Shown: positions 49,020 through 58,819, numbered from the stretch's first letter. The stretch is 61,940 nucleotides of DNA from Loigolactobacillus rennini DSM 20253 (GCF_001436505.1 NZ_AYYI01000003.1:1-61940), one strand, 5' to 3'. A program made the numbers and translations. Notes: a model not told the origin generated them from the letters alone.

Positions 49020-49850
49020 TTAAAGTTGACTTTGTAATAATAATTGTGTGCGGTGTGCATAATGCTTATATAAACCCGCATAGCGATTATGGTAATCTTT
49101 TTTCCAAGGTTTATCCCGACCGCAAAAATGTAAAACAACGGTGTGTGTAATTACCCAATCTAAATCCCACACCCCATTACTCAATGCAAAATAAATTGCG
49201 CTGCGCCGCGCATCAAAATTATAGCGCTCATCTGCAATTTTTTTAATCTGATGACCGTATAAACCATTTAGAATGTCTTGGTCCGGTAACAGCAAGGTTA
49301 ATTTTTTTGCAGCAATGTAATCTTTAATTGCTGTAGGCTTAACCTGTTGCCTAATTAAGGGTAAATTGTACAGCAATACGCCGGAATTATAATAACTTTC
49401 TGCTTCATAATTGCCTAAGCGTAGTTGATTAAATGAATCACGAACATTATCAGTGATCGCAGTGTGACTTGCCGCAGCGTACAAATTAGTGCCTAAATCC
49501 AATTGGTATAGCGGCTGCAGATCATTAATGATCAAAGTATCCACATCTAAATATAAGATTCGCTCTAAGGTAGTAGGTAAATATTGCTGTGCTAACAGCC
49601 GGTAATAAATGATATCCGGATAACGATCCGTGATCGGTGCTTTTGAAAAAACTGTATCACCGATAATCAAAGGATGATAATGTACGCCTAATGCGGCACA
49701 AAAGGCTGTGATCCGAGCTGTCTCTTGCAGCTGTTTTTTTTGAATAACATAAATATCATAACGTGTTGCCGTACTATTGCGAACAATTGAATATAATGTA
49801 GTCAGCAGTGGCGTTGTCATACGATCATCTAATGCAAATAACAAGTTCAT
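49020..49850 (-). CDS. Glycosyltransferase family 8 protein
   Basis: GT-A fold retaining glycosyltransferase: the N-terminus LLFALDDRMTTPLLTTLYS, the metal-binding DxD in LYLDVDTLI (Asp102, Asp104), NSGVLLYNL and the C-terminal HFCGRDKPW are the GT8 signature. 276 aa, no membrane segment, so cytoplasmic or peripheral. The donor and acceptor (teichoic acid, glycolipid or protein) are unknown. ATG start. Probably cotranscribed with the downstream matrixin gene (27 bases away). Confidence 0.9.
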   Translation of the reverse strand: MNLLFALDDRMTTPLLTTLYSIVRNSTATRYDIYVIQKKQLQETARITAFCAALGVHYHPLIIGDTVFSKAPITDRYPDIIYYRLLAQQYLPTTLERILYLDVDTLIINDLQPLYQLDLGTNLYAAASHTAITDNVRDSFNQLRLGNYEAESYYNSGVLLYNLPLIRQQVKPTAIKDYIAAKKLTLLLPDQDILNGLYGHQIKKIADERYNFDARRSAIYFALSNGVWDLDWVITHTVVLHFCGRDKPWKKDYHNRYAGLYKHYAHRTQLLLQSQL

Positions 49851-49913
49851 CTGGTATCATTCTCCCCTATGCAGCAATGGCGTTATGCCTATTTTAACAT
49901 GGCCCGTTCTTGA

Positions 49914-49949
49914 AATAAAAAAACTAGGCATTCATTTGCTTACCTAGTT
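49914..49949 (-). terminator. Terminator after the macro-domain gene
   Basis: Stem AACTAGG/CCTAGTT (49922-49928 with 49943-49949) with a long, partly pairing loop, then a T tract on the minus strand. Confidence 0.75.
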
Positions 49950-49978
49950 AGTCACCAACTATACTTTATTTTTAAAAT

Positions 49979-50500
49979 TTAACTAATTCCTAATTGTTGC
50001 GCAGCTTGCTGATAAGCAGCCAATGTTTTAACGTCAAAACAAATAAACCGAACATTTTTAATGCTTGAAGCAGTTGCTAAAAAATGGCTGGTCGTCTTTA
50101 GCGCAATCGGTGCTGCTTGGGCTAAAGGGTAGCCATAAACACCAGTACTAATTGATGGAAAAGCTATCGTTTGGCAATGCTTTTCAGCAGCTAAAGTTAA
50201 ACTGTTAGCATAAGAATTCTGTAATAGGTGTGCTTCTTGCCGTTGCCCACCGTGCCAAACGGGTCCTGGTGTATGAATAACGTATTTGGCTGGTAACTGG
50301 TACCCTAGCGTTATCTTTGCTTCACCTGTTGGACAGCCATTTAGCTTTTTGCAAGCCGCCAATAACTCGGGTCCCGCTGCTCGGTGAATGGCACCATCAA
50401 CGCCACCACCACCTAGTAAGGTTGGATTAGCAGCATTAACAATCGCATCAACTCGCTCTTGCGTGATATCCCCTTGCTTAATTTCAATCTTGCTCACCAT
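49979..50500 (-). CDS. Macro-domain ADP-ribose-binding protein
   Basis: Complete macro domain: GDIT (10-13), IVNAANPTLLGGGGVDGAIH (20-39) and SISTGVYGYP near residue 110. This is the YmdB/MacroD class, which hydrolyses O-acetyl-ADP-ribose or removes ADP-ribose from proteins in characterised members. No sirtuin is adjacent. ATG 50500 lies after AAGGAG, inside the 3' end of the metallophosphatase gene, so the two overlap by 17 bases and are likely translated together. Confidence 0.93.
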   Translation of the reverse strand: MVSKIEIKQGDITQERVDAIVNAANPTLLGGGGVDGAIHRAAGPELLAACKKLNGCPTGEAKITLGYQLPAKYVIHTPGPVWHGGQRQEAHLLQNSYANSLTLAAEKHCQTIAFPSISTGVYGYPLAQAAPIALKTTSHFLATASSIKNVRFICFDVKTLAAYQQAAQQLGIS

Positions 50501-51278
50501 GCCCATCTCCTTGGTGCTGTAATTGTCCTTTAGTGACAAAATCCAACGCTGACTCAGCCCCTGTAGCAGTTAGCGTTAAACCAAGAATGCCACTTTCAGG
50601 CAAATCTGAACCACTACCCGCATCAATATTATAACGAGGCAAATCTGTCGCATCAGCCTGCATTTTTAAATAGTGCCGGTGTCCAGTTGTTAAAGTTTGT
50701 ACCGGTGTGTGCCCTGTGACCATAATCTTTTTGGATTGATTACGGTGCCAGTTTGTTGGATTTGCTGGATCATCAAAAAAATAACTATCTTGGATCCAAG
50801 TGAGATCATGCCGTGTTTGCTGTTGCAAAGTAAGCTGCCAATTAATCCCCGCATGTACAGCCAAAAAATGTTGATTTTGCCACATCAAAGGTAAATGCTT
50901 TAAAAATTGCGTATACTTAGCTAGTGGCGGCTGATTTAACTGCGCTTGAACTGTGGTTAAATCAGTGGCCGTGATGCCTAATTGCTGCCAAGTCGCTCGA
51001 CCATGATTTAACTTCCAAGTTTCATATGCAAGCTCATTACCAGCAGCCGTTTGAACCCAAAAATCATCGTGATTGCCTAACAATGCTACCGCATGTTTGG
51101 TGATAACTTGCTGTCTGACAAGCTCTAAAACGCGCAATGGCGCCGACGCAGAAGAGACTGCACTGTCAATGTAGTTTCCTAAGAAAACTAACTGTTGCTG
51201 TGCCAAATTAGGTGCCGTTAATAAAACGGCTAAATCAGTCGCAGCCGCATGAATATCGCCAATAAATGTTGTCTTCAT
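50484..51278 (-). CDS. Calcineurin-like metallophosphatase
   Basis: Metallophosphoesterase fold: GDIH (Asp8, His10), FLGNYID (residues 32-38), GNHDDF (Asn69, His70), VTGHTPV and NIDAGSG. In the second motif the usual GDxxD is GNYID: the Asp that normally bridges the two metals is Asn35 (codon AAC). 264 aa, ATG start with GGAGG-like site. Related proteins include symmetrical Ap4A hydrolases and PPP-type phosphatases; the substrate is not known. Upstream partner of the macro-domain gene. Confidence 0.88.
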   Translation of the reverse strand: MKTTFIGDIHAAATDLAVLLTAPNLAQQQLVFLGNYIDSAVSSASAPLRVLELVRQQVITKHAVALLGNHDDFWVQTAAGNELAYETWKLNHGRATWQQLGITATDLTTVQAQLNQPPLAKYTQFLKHLPLMWQNQHFLAVHAGINWQLTLQQQTRHDLTWIQDSYFFDDPANPTNWHRNQSKKIMVTGHTPVQTLTTGHRHYLKMQADATDLPRYNIDAGSGSDLPESGILGLTLTATGAESALDFVTKGQLQHQGDGHGEQD

Positions 51279-51305
51279 GTTTGCCTCCGATCACACCCAC
51301 ATTAA

Positions 51306-51343
51306 AAAATAAAAAATCTACCCCATTGAATGGCGTAGATTTT
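51306..51343 (-). terminator. Terminator after the cytochrome b5-like gene
   Basis: 13-base arms with one mismatch (51313-51325 with 51331-51343), followed by a T tract on the minus strand. Confidence 0.85.
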
Positions 51344-51351
51344 AAAGTTTA

Positions 51352-51588
51352 CTAGCCTGCGTATTTACCAACAACAGGCAATTTGCCTAAAACAGATTTT
51401 TTGTGGGGTGCTTTGACAATAATTTGAGATAAATCTTTACCAGCTGTTTGGCCGTGATGCTTGCCACCTTGCCATGCATCAACATCGCTAACATCGTAGA
51501 CGACGCCATCTATGGCAACATAAGCTTTTTTACCATCACTACCATCATATTGCGCTAACTCAGCTTGTGAAAATACTTTTTCAGCCAT
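51352..51588 (-). CDS. Free-standing cytochrome b5-like heme/steroid-binding domain protein
   Basis: 78-aa single-domain protein: FSQAELAQYDGSDGKKAYVA, YDVSDVDAW, GGKHHGQTAGKDLS and APHKKSVLGKLPVVGKY. This is the bacterial cytochrome b5-like family. Candidate heme ligands are the His pair in KHH and the His in APH. No membrane segment and no obvious redox partner next door. ATG 51588, 7 bases after AGGAG. Confidence 0.88.
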   Translation of the reverse strand: MAEKVFSQAELAQYDGSDGKKAYVAIDGVVYDVSDVDAWQGGKHHGQTAGKDLSQIIVKAPHKKSVLGKLPVVGKYAG

Positions 51589-51705
51589 GCACTCACTCCT
51601 ATTCAAATATTAATACAATAAGTATAACATATTTAGACTTAACTACGCATTAAAATACGTCTATATAAGTGACTAAAGCCAGTTTTAAGTTAGCGCCTGC
51701 TCTGC

Positions 51706-51711
51706 TATACT
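51706..51711 (+). promoter_or_regulatory. Extended -10 promoter upstream of the small membrane protein and mvaS
   Basis: TGC-TATACT, -35 weak, 40 bases before the start codon. Confidence 0.5.
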
Positions 51712-51750
51712 AAAATGGTAATTAATTGTCTGTAAGCGAGGTGACGTGAT

Positions 51751-52113
51751 ATGAAAATTTCTTGGCTCAAGTTACCAGGGCTATACGATATAATATTTCT
51801 TTTATTTTTAATGATCAGTTTCTTATTTATTGGCGCCGCTTGCTTAACCCCTTGGCTTGATTTTAGCCAATTTAAGTTAGTTCGCACAGCACTATTATCA
51901 CATGTAGCCGTGTTAACTTGGGTTGGCTTAGCGCTACATATTATTTCTTATTGGCGTTCTTTTCACATTCCGGCAATGCTAACTGCTAATATTTTAGGCA
52001 TTGGTGCCTTTTTAATTTTTTGGTTATTGCCTTCAGTTTTACTAGTACCCGTAGTATTATTACTAGGCGCAATTTTTTTAACTTTAAAAGTTGTGCAGCA
52101 AACAAAGGCATAA
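51751..52113 (+). CDS. Small polytopic membrane protein (120 aa, four segments)
   Basis: Four hydrophobic segments (about 11-31, 45-65, 72-92, 95-113) with short connecting loops and a basic C-terminus. ATG after GAGGTGACG. It lies 30 bases before mvaS on the same strand and probably shares its transcript. No family recognised, although a heme-copper-like or transporter function cannot be inferred from the sequence. Confidence 0.75.
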   Translation: MKISWLKLPGLYDIIFLLFLMISFLFIGAACLTPWLDFSQFKLVRTALLSHVAVLTWVGLALHIISYWRSFHIPAMLTANILGIGAFLIFWLLPSVLLVPVVLLLGAIFLTLKVVQQTKA

Positions 52114-52143
52114 TTGCGCTGTTTATTAGTAAAGGAGATTTTT

Positions 52144-53310
52144 ATGAAAATTGGTATTGATCAAATTAGTTTTGCAACTTCTAATTTATATATCGATATG
52201 GCTGAACTGGCTAATGCACGTAAAGAAGCGCCAGGTAAATACTTAATCGGTATTGGCCAAAAAAAGATGGCGGTGCTGCCGCCGACACAAGACAGTGTCA
52301 CACTAGCCGCTAATGCAGCAGATCAACTTTTAACACCCACTAATCGCGAACAAATCGATACGATTTTATTTGCGTCTGAATCTGGCGTTGATCAATCAAA
52401 ATCTGGTGCTGTCTATTTGCAAAGTTTATTAAACTTACCTACCCACGTTCGTGCTGTTGAAATTAAACAAGCCTGCTATTCAGCAACTGCTGCGCTACAG
52501 TTAGCACGGGGTTACATCGCCTTGCATCCGGACAAAAAAGTCTTAATTACTGCCAGCGATATTGCCCGCTATGGTTTACACACTGCTGGTGAGCCAACTC
52601 AAGGCGGTGGTGCAATCGCAATGATCATCAGTCGTTCACCAAGGATTTTGGCGATTGACGATGATAGTGCGGTTTACACTGAAAACATTATGGATTTTTG
52701 GCGGCCAAATTATGCCACAGAAGCGCTAGTTAACGGACATTATTCTGGACATATGTACGTTGACTTTTTTAATGATGTTTTTTCCACTTACCGTAAGCAA
52801 ACCGGCTTAACGCTTGATCAATTTGCAGCTTTAGCCTTTCATCTTCCCTACACAAAAATGGGTTTTAAGGCATTAAAATCTGTTTTACCACAGGGAAAGC
52901 CAGAAACACAACAACGCTTAGCAGCAAATTTTGCCGCCTCCCATCAGTACAATCAAGTTGTGGGCAATCTTTACACGGGCTCATTATATTTAAGCTTGTT
53001 ATCATTGTTAGAAAATGCAACTGATTTAAAAGCAGGTGACCGGATTGGCTTATTCAGTTACGGCTCAGGCGCAGTTAGTGAATTTTATAGTGGCGTTTTG
53101 CAAGCTGGTTTCCAAACAATGTTGCACACCAAACAACAACACACAAAACTTACACAACGGCAAAAGGTCAGTATTTTAGCTTACGAAAAACTATTTCAGT
53201 ATCAATTACCTAGAGATGGCAGCACCATTGATTTAGATACTACCCAAGATCCAGCAAAGTTCGTTTTAGCTGGCATTAAAGCACATCAACGCCAGTATCA
53301 ACAACATTAA
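52144..53310 (+). CDS. mvaS: Hydroxymethylglutaryl-CoA synthase
   Basis: Condenses acetyl-CoA with acetoacetyl-CoA in the mevalonate pathway, which supplies the isoprenoid used by UppS. Thiolase fold with catalytic Glu79 (FASES), nucleophile Cys111 (KQACYSATAAL) and the His in AFHLPYTKM. ATG 52144 after AAAGGAG gives 388 aa; the frame is open 10 codons further. Ends at a strong terminator. Confidence 0.96.
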   Translation: MKIGIDQISFATSNLYIDMAELANARKEAPGKYLIGIGQKKMAVLPPTQDSVTLAANAADQLLTPTNREQIDTILFASESGVDQSKSGAVYLQSLLNLPTHVRAVEIKQACYSATAALQLARGYIALHPDKKVLITASDIARYGLHTAGEPTQGGGAIAMIISRSPRILAIDDDSAVYTENIMDFWRPNYATEALVNGHYSGHMYVDFFNDVFSTYRKQTGLTLDQFAALAFHLPYTKMGFKALKSVLPQGKPETQQRLAANFAASHQYNQVVGNLYTGSLYLSLLSLLENATDLKAGDRIGLFSYGSGAVSEFYSGVLQAGFQTMLHTKQQHTKLTQRQKVSILAYEKLFQYQLPRDGSTIDLDTTQDPAKFVLAGIKAHQRQYQQH

Positions 53311-53341
53311 CTCCAACAGTGAACACTACAAATAATCAAAA

Positions 53342-53384
53342 CGGGTCCCCACATGCTAACATACCATGTAGGGGCCCGCTTTCT
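53342..53384. terminator. Terminator between convergent mvaS and apt
   Basis: Long GC-rich stem, about 13 pairs in two blocks (53342-53355 with about 53365-53378), T-rich sequence on both sides. Confidence 0.85.
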
Positions 53385-53421
53385 TAGTATTATTAAACAG
53401 TATTGAACAAAGTTTAAATGT

Positions 53422-53940
53422 CTAGTACTTCATTAAAGCTAACATATCATAACCTTTAATTTTGTCACGTCCATTAAGATCTGTTAATTCGATTAAAAAC
53501 GCGGTTCCGACAACTATACCACCTAAATCTTCAACTAATTGAATGGTAGCTGCAATGGTCCCACCAGTTGCTAGCAAATCATCAGTTACCAAAACTTTTT
53601 GACCTGGTTTAATCGCATCTTTATGTAAATAAAGTGTGGATTTACCATATTCTAATCCATAGCTGGCAGAAACAGTTGGCCGCGGTAATTTGCCTTTTTT
53701 CCGGGCAGGTGCAAAACCAATCCCTAATTTATAGGCAACTGGACAACCCACAATAAAGCCACGAGCTTCAGGGCCAACAATCATATCAACTTCTTTTTTC
53801 CAAGCGTAAGCAACAATTTCATCCGTTGCTTGCCGGTATGCAGTACCATCTGCCATTAATGGTGAAATATCACGGTAAATAATCCCCTTTTCAGGAAAAT
53901 CTGGCACGCTGGCAATATAATCATGTAAATTAACTGACAT
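53422..53940 (-). CDS. apt: Adenine phosphoribosyltransferase
   Basis: Salvages adenine to [18 protein letters not shown] and VGPEARGFI near the N-terminus, and the PRPP-binding motif [16 protein letters not shown] 53940, 9 bases after AAAGGAG, gives 172 aa and overlaps the recJ end by 11 bases. Confidence 0.97.
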   Translation of the reverse strand: MSVNLHDYIASVPDFPEKGIIYRDISPLMADGTAYRQATDEIVAYAWKKEVDMIVGPEARGFIVGCPVAYKLGIGFAPARKKGKLPRPTVSASYGLEYGKSTLYLHKDAIKPGQKVLVTDDLLATGGTIAATIQLVEDLGGIVVGTAFLIELTDLNGRDKIKGYDMLALMKY

Positions 53941-56266
53941 TCTTTTTCGCTCCTTTATTTGGATCCACTTGGGCATGTAGCCATTGTTTTAGCGTTGAAT
54001 AATCACTTTGGATTAATTTTTGTTCTACTAGTAATTGCTGCTGTCGTTGCTGGTAACTCGGCGCTGATTTCAAGTCCGCCTTGGCTGGGTGAGTAACTTG
54101 CTGCATCATGCCATCAACAATTTTAATAAACCCTAATTCGGCAAAAACCTTTACCATAAAAACTAATAGCGGTTGTCGAACATTTAAATAATCTGCTAAT
54201 TGCGTTAATTGCTTACGTAAATTAATAGCTTGATGTGTCGCAACAAATTTAAAGAGCCGGATAAAGTCCGATCTTGTTGGCATTCCCACCAAGGAAGCCG
54301 GCTGCTGACAATAAAAGCAAGTAACCAGTTTATCATATTCTTGTTGATGTTGCTGTAATAAAGTCTTTAAAGCTACCAACGTTGGTGGCAAGTCAACTAA
54401 CACCAATGTTTCGGTAGTCATCTTAAAAGCTTCATTTGCACTTACTGCTTGTCCTTGCGTGGATAAATTACCTTGAATTTGACGTTTTAACTTATCCGAG
54501 AAAAAAACATAAGTGGCTGCATGCTGAAATAAAGGTTTGTGCAGTTGTACCGTCCGCTGATCGATAATGATTTTGCCAGTAATTTTAAAATCCAGCAACT
54601 GTAATTGCAATTGACGCTTACCACGCCACTCGTGCTCATTGAGCTGGCCCACTACAGTCACTTGCTGGGCCGCTTGAAGGTCGGACGCATAACGCCCCAT
54701 CTGAAAGGCAATTACCGCTAATTTGGCATCTTGATCAGTTAAATTAAACTTCAAATGACTATGATCAGCGCCAATTGCTTTAACCTGAGTTACTTGTTGC
54801 GGTGTTAGTGCAAAAAGTGGTGCAGGATTATCTGTTCCAAAAGGCGCTAATTGCCGGTAAGCATGCAAAAAATCGCTAGTTGCGGCTGTAACTGGTAATT
54901 GTAAATCAATCTTTAATGCTGCTTGTTTCTGATGCTGCAAATCAACCTGCTCAGCTTGCAATTCTAGTCCTTGCATCAATGCAGTTAAATTTTTCTGTGG
55001 TAGAGACAGGCCTACCGCCATATGATGACCACCAAACGATGTCATCAATTGTCGGTAATGATCCAAAGCTTTAAATAAATGGAAAGCCGTCACACTACGA
55101 CCCGATCCCTTAAGCGTTTGGTCATCACGTTGAGTTAAGATTAAAGTTGGTTTACCCGTTGCTTCTACAACACGGCTAGCAACAATGCCTAATACCCCTT
55201 CATGCCAACCAGTATGTGCCAAAACCAATGTTTGTCGTTGTTGATTTTCTGGAGTTTGTGCCATTTCCAAGGCAGTAGCAGCAATTTCTTGAACGTATTG
55301 CTGCCGCCGTTTATTTTGTGTTTGCACAAACTTAGCCAAATCAGTGGCTTCATCAGGATCAAAAGTGGTCAATAATTTAATTCCGGGCTTAGCATCACCT
55401 AAACGGCCTAATGAATTTAACCGTGGTCCCAACACAAAACCAATAATTTGTTCGTCAAGATTATTTTGCTTTACACCAGCCACTTGGCACAACGCATCGA
55501 TACCAATGCGGCTGGATTGTCGTAATTGCTGTAATCCTAAACTGACTAGAACACGATTTTCATCTGTTAATGAAACCAGATCACAGACAGTTCCAATTGC
55601 AGCTAGATCAAAGCTATCAGTTGCTGGTGCTTCTAACAAAGCACTAGCGACTTTAAATGCTACCCCAACACCAGATAAATCTCCAAACGGATAATGTCCT
55701 TTAGGATGGCGGGGATGGATAATCGCATAAGCAGGCGGCAAAGTTGGCGGCAATTCATGGTGGTCTGTGACAATCACATCCACTTGTTGAGATTGGGCGT
55801 ACGTGATTGCCTGTTTTCCACCAACGCCATTATCAACAGTGATAATTAATTTCACCCCAGCATCAATCAATTTTTTGAAAGCGGATTCATGTGGTCCATA
55901 ACCTTCCTGAAACCGATCTGGAATGTAAGTTGTCACATTCGCTCCTAATGATTCTAAAGTTTCTAACATTAAACTGGTACTCGTAACCCCGTCTGCATCA
56001 TAGTCGCCGTAAACCGCAATCAACTCATTTTCTGCAATTGCTTGACGGATACGTTTAACTGCTTTAGTCATATCAAATAACAAAAGTGGATCATGCAGCT
56101 GATCCACTTGCGGATTCAAAAATTTTTCAATTGTTTTTTGTTCAGTTAATCCCCGGTTGATTAATAAACGCACAACTTCAGGCTGTAACTGACATTGTTG
56201 TGCTAAATCATTCACCAAGGTACCATTGGGCTTTGGTAAATACTCCCAATCATAACGGGATTTCAT
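53930..56266 (-). CDS. recJ: Single-strand-specific exonuclease RecJ
   Basis: 5'-3' exonuclease of recombination and mismatch repair. DHH-family motifs [20 protein letters not shown] and VTDHHELPP, then the DHHA1 domain (GGHHMAVG) and an OB fold. A C-terminal extension of about 200 residues is present, as in other Lactobacillales. ATG 56266 gives 778 aa; an in-frame TTG at 56290 is possible. Directly before apt. Confidence 0.95.
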   Translation of the reverse strand: MKSRYDWEYLPKPNGTLVNDLAQQCQLQPEVVRLLINRGLTEQKTIEKFLNPQVDQLHDPLLLFDMTKAVKRIRQAIAENELIAVYGDYDADGVTSTSLMLETLESLGANVTTYIPDRFQEGYGPHESAFKKLIDAGVKLIITVDNGVGGKQAITYAQSQQVDVIVTDHHELPPTLPPAYAIIHPRHPKGHYPFGDLSGVGVAFKVASALLEAPATDSFDLAAIGTVCDLVSLTDENRVLVSLGLQQLRQSSRIGIDALCQVAGVKQNNLDEQIIGFVLGPRLNSLGRLGDAKPGIKLLTTFDPDEATDLAKFVQTQNKRRQQYVQEIAATALEMAQTPENQQRQTLVLAHTGWHEGVLGIVASRVVEATGKPTLILTQRDDQTLKGSGRSVTAFHLFKALDHYRQLMTSFGGHHMAVGLSLPQKNLTALMQGLELQAEQVDLQHQKQAALKIDLQLPVTAATSDFLHAYRQLAPFGTDNPAPLFALTPQQVTQVKAIGADHSHLKFNLTDQDAKLAVIAFQMGRYASDLQAAQQVTVVGQLNEHEWRGKRQLQLQLLDFKITGKIIIDQRTVQLHKPLFQHAATYVFFSDKLKRQIQGNLSTQGQAVSANEAFKMTTETLVLVDLPPTLVALKTLLQQHQQEYDKLVTCFYCQQPASLVGMPTRSDFIRLFKFVATHQAINLRKQLTQLADYLNVRQPLLVFMVKVFAELGFIKIVDGMMQQVTHPAKADLKSAPSYQQRQQQLLVEQKLIQSDYSTLKQWLHAQVDPNKGAKKNVS

Positions 56267-56323
56267 TAAACGTTCACACTCCCAACCCAACTATTATAAC
56301 AAAATCATCACTGATTAAAAGCC

Positions 56324-56698
56324 CTAGTTTTTTTGACTGCCAGCAGCTGTTGTCGCATTTGAATGGCGCAATGCATTTAATTGATCTTCTTTTGCTGCTA
56401 ATTGTGAATTCAATTTAGCTGTCTGCTCTGCTACCGCCTGTTCAACCGCTGTTTCTTGTTGCTTTTGTTCTGCTTTCAAAGCTTTAACTTGACGACGTAA
56501 ACTCAGTGCATTCATAGTTGACGCTAAAACAGTAATTAAAGCTCCCAAAAGTAGCGATACGATAATAACAATAATTAACGGCCATTTTGCAGTTCCAAAA
56601 CCAAAATTAACAGTAACCGGGGTGACATTTAAAACAGCAAAAATAACAATTAACAGTGCTAATAATAAAATGATAACTAAGCGCCATTGATTTTTCAT
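56324..56698 (-). CDS. LapA-domain (DUF1049) membrane protein
   Basis: Two membrane segments (about 7-24 and 40-62) joined by the short motif FAVLNVTPVTVNFGFG typical of the LapA domain, followed by a cytoplasmic coiled coil (about 68-112). In Gram-negatives LapA helps lipopolysaccharide assembly control; its role in Gram-positives is unknown. 124 aa, ATG start. Between the SDR gene and recJ. Confidence 0.88.
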   Translation of the reverse strand: MKNQWRLVIILLLALLIVIFAVLNVTPVTVNFGFGTAKWPLIIVIIVSLLLGALITVLASTMNALSLRRQVKALKAEQKQQETAVEQAVAEQTAKLNSQLAAKEDQLNALRHSNATTAAGSQKN

Positions 56699-56716
56699 TC
56701 ATTTAACCTCCAAAAT

Positions 56717-57511
56717 TTATTTACGATTAAAAACGGGATTCATGATTATTCGATCAACGATAGCAGGAAATAGTTGGCGCAATTGCGCAGCAACTGTCAT
56801 TGGCCACGGCACATTCAACTCACGGCGTTGATGTTCAATTGCCTGCACAATGCGTTCAGCCAAACGATGCGGATCAAGTGCAATGTTTGCGACTGCTCGT
56901 GCGTACTGACCACTTGGATCAGCAATGGTCGCAAAATCTGTTGCAATTGGGCCAGGATTAACAGTTAAGACGTGAATGTGCAAGGGGCGCAACTCCATCC
57001 GCAGGCCATTGGAATACGCAATGACCGCCGCTTTAGCTGCTGCATAAGCACTAGCCTTAGGTGTTACTAATTTTCCTGCTTGCGAAGCGATATTCACAAT
57101 AGTTCCCCGCCGTAAACCGGCCATGGTTAACCCAATTTTTTGCGTTAATTGAATTAAGCTAATGACATCTAGCTGAAAGAGCGCCTCTAGTTTAGCTGCT
57201 GGTAAATCTAACGCCCGCTCAAAATAACCGATGCCAGCATTATTAATCAACACATCAATCGGTCCAACCTGCCGTTTTATAAATGCCATTAAGGCATTTA
57301 ATTGTGCTGGTTGCGTTAAATCAATGCGTACGGCATAAGCGTGACGCCCAGAAATTGCCCGGGCATGCGCTGCAACCAGCTGTAGTTTTTCTTGTCGGCG
57401 TGCACACAACACTAAATTAGCACCACGACCGGCAGCAGCATAAGCCAGTGCCTGACCTAAACCACTAGAAGCACCAGTAATTAAAACTGTTTTGTTAGTT
57501 AAATGCTGCAT
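56717..57511 (-). CDS. Short-chain dehydrogenase/reductase
   Basis: Canonical SDR, in contrast to the one at 6.3 kb: TGASSGLG, NNAGIGY, Ser in NIASQAG, and YAAAK with intact catalytic Tyr and Lys, followed by NPGPIATDF. 264 aa. Resembles the DltE/YqjQ-type oxidoreductases that accompany rnz in lactobacilli; substrate unknown. ATG start; 33 bases after rnz. Confidence 0.92.
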   Translation of the reverse strand: MQHLTNKTVLITGASSGLGQALAYAAAGRGANLVLCARRQEKLQLVAAHARAISGRHAYAVRIDLTQPAQLNALMAFIKRQVGPIDVLINNAGIGYFERALDLPAAKLEALFQLDVISLIQLTQKIGLTMAGLRRGTIVNIASQAGKLVTPKASAYAAAKAAVIAYSNGLRMELRPLHIHVLTVNPGPIATDFATIADPSGQYARAVANIALDPHRLAERIVQAIEHQRRELNVPWPMTVAAQLRQLFPAIVDRIIMNPVFNRK

Positions 57512-57544
57512 TAAAAATCACCTTTCCAACACGGTAATACTAAA

Positions 57545-58483
57545 TTACTTTTTCTTATTTGGTAAGGGAATGTTCACTTGCTCAAAATCTTTCATCACGC
57601 GAGTGTGCGGAAAAATCTGCCGCGCTTCAGTCTGTAGTTCATGGGCAGCGTGACCAACATAGCGAGCAGAAATATGCGTTAACAATAATTGTTTTACATG
57701 AGCTTCTTTAGCAATGGCCGCCGCCTGTGTACTAGTAGAATGGTAATAATTATGTGCTAACCGCCCATCTTTTTTGCCAAAAGTACTTTCATGAACCAAT
57801 GCATCCGCATTTTGTGCTAAAGCATAACTGTTAGCTGTTTGGCGCGTATCACCTAAGATGGCCACAATTCGCCCTTTTTGTGCCGGACCGATGAACTCTT
57901 GACTAGGCAAAACTTCACCGTTAGCTAATGTTACTGCTTGTCCGGCCTTAATTTTACCGTAAATTGGCCCTGGCTTAATACCAGCAGCCTGTAGTTTAGC
58001 CACTAACAATTCGCCAGTGTGATCTTTTTCAATTACCCGATAGCCAAAACTAGTGATCCGGTGATCTAATTGACGACATTCAACCCGAAATGTGTCATCA
58101 CTAAACACTTCGCCATCACCTGTTAATTCCACAAAATGCAGCGGGTAACTCAACCGTGAATCTGAAACACGCAAACTAGTGGTAACATAATTGCGAATTC
58201 CCTTAGGACCATAAATAGTTAACGGCTGTTGCCCGCCCTGAAAGGAACGGCTGCTGAGAAAACCAGGTAGTCCAAAAATATGATCGCCGTGTAAATGCGT
58301 AATGAAGATTTTATCTACTTTACGTGGCCGAATAGTGGTACGTAATATTTGTTGCTGTGTTCCTTCGCCAACATCAAACAGCCATACGGCATTGCGCTCG
58401 TCTAATAATTTAAGTGCAATACTCGTGACATTGCGGTAACGTGCTGGTGAACCAGCTCCCGTTCCAAGAAATTCTAATTCCAT
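57545..58483 (-). CDS. rnz: Ribonuclease Z
   Basis: 3'-end processing of tRNA precursors lacking CCA, which fits the CCA-less tRNA-Ser gene in this window. Metallo-beta-lactamase fold: [27 protein letters not shown] exosite region, ILGDTR and LLLTHIS. Start probably ATG 58483 (312 aa); ATG 58495 is possible. First gene of rnz-SDR-lapA-recJ-apt. Confidence 0.96.
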   Translation of the reverse strand: MELEFLGTGAGSPARYRNVTSIALKLLDERNAVWLFDVGEGTQQQILRTTIRPRKVDKIFITHLHGDHIFGLPGFLSSRSFQGGQQPLTIYGPKGIRNYVTTSLRVSDSRLSYPLHFVELTGDGEVFSDDTFRVECRQLDHRITSFGYRVIEKDHTGELLVAKLQAAGIKPGPIYGKIKAGQAVTLANGEVLPSQEFIGPAQKGRIVAILGDTRQTANSYALAQNADALVHESTFGKKDGRLAHNYYHSTSTQAAAIAKEAHVKQLLLTHISARYVGHAAHELQTEARQIFPHTRVMKDFEQVNIPLPNKKK

Positions 58484-58674
58484 TAACTGCTTCATCCATT
58501 TCTTTAAACTTTAATTGTCCAGTGCCGTCTGAAATACTATGGCAGTGCAACTGTCTTCGTCCAAATTCAATCCAACAAACAAACTTAAAATCAAGCCGTT
58601 GTTGTTTGCATTAGTTAATGCTACAAAAATATGCGCAATAACTGTGGCATTTTTCTGAATCAACCACGTGAACA
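58484..58674 (-). other. Long untranslated leader of rnz
   Basis: About 190 bases between the predicted transcription start and rnz. AT-rich, with short inverted repeats; no T-box, riboswitch signature, terminator or ORF was recognised. Confidence 0.4.
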
Positions 58675-58680
58675 ACTATT

Positions 58681-58709
58681 ATTATATTTGAATTTATGCT
58701 TTCTGGCTA
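58681..58709 (-). promoter_or_regulatory. Promoter of the rnz operon
   Basis: Minus-strand TAGCCA (58704-58709), 17 bases, TATAAT (58681-58686). From 58710 to 58819 no further feature is seen. Confidence 0.55.
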
Positions 58710-58819
58710 TCTTTTTATCAAATATGTCTATTAAATCAGTATTTTTCCGTTGGTGCAACTACTTCATTGGAAAAAATAAATGGTAACGCCATATAAAAAA
58801 GATTAGCACCAAAATAATA

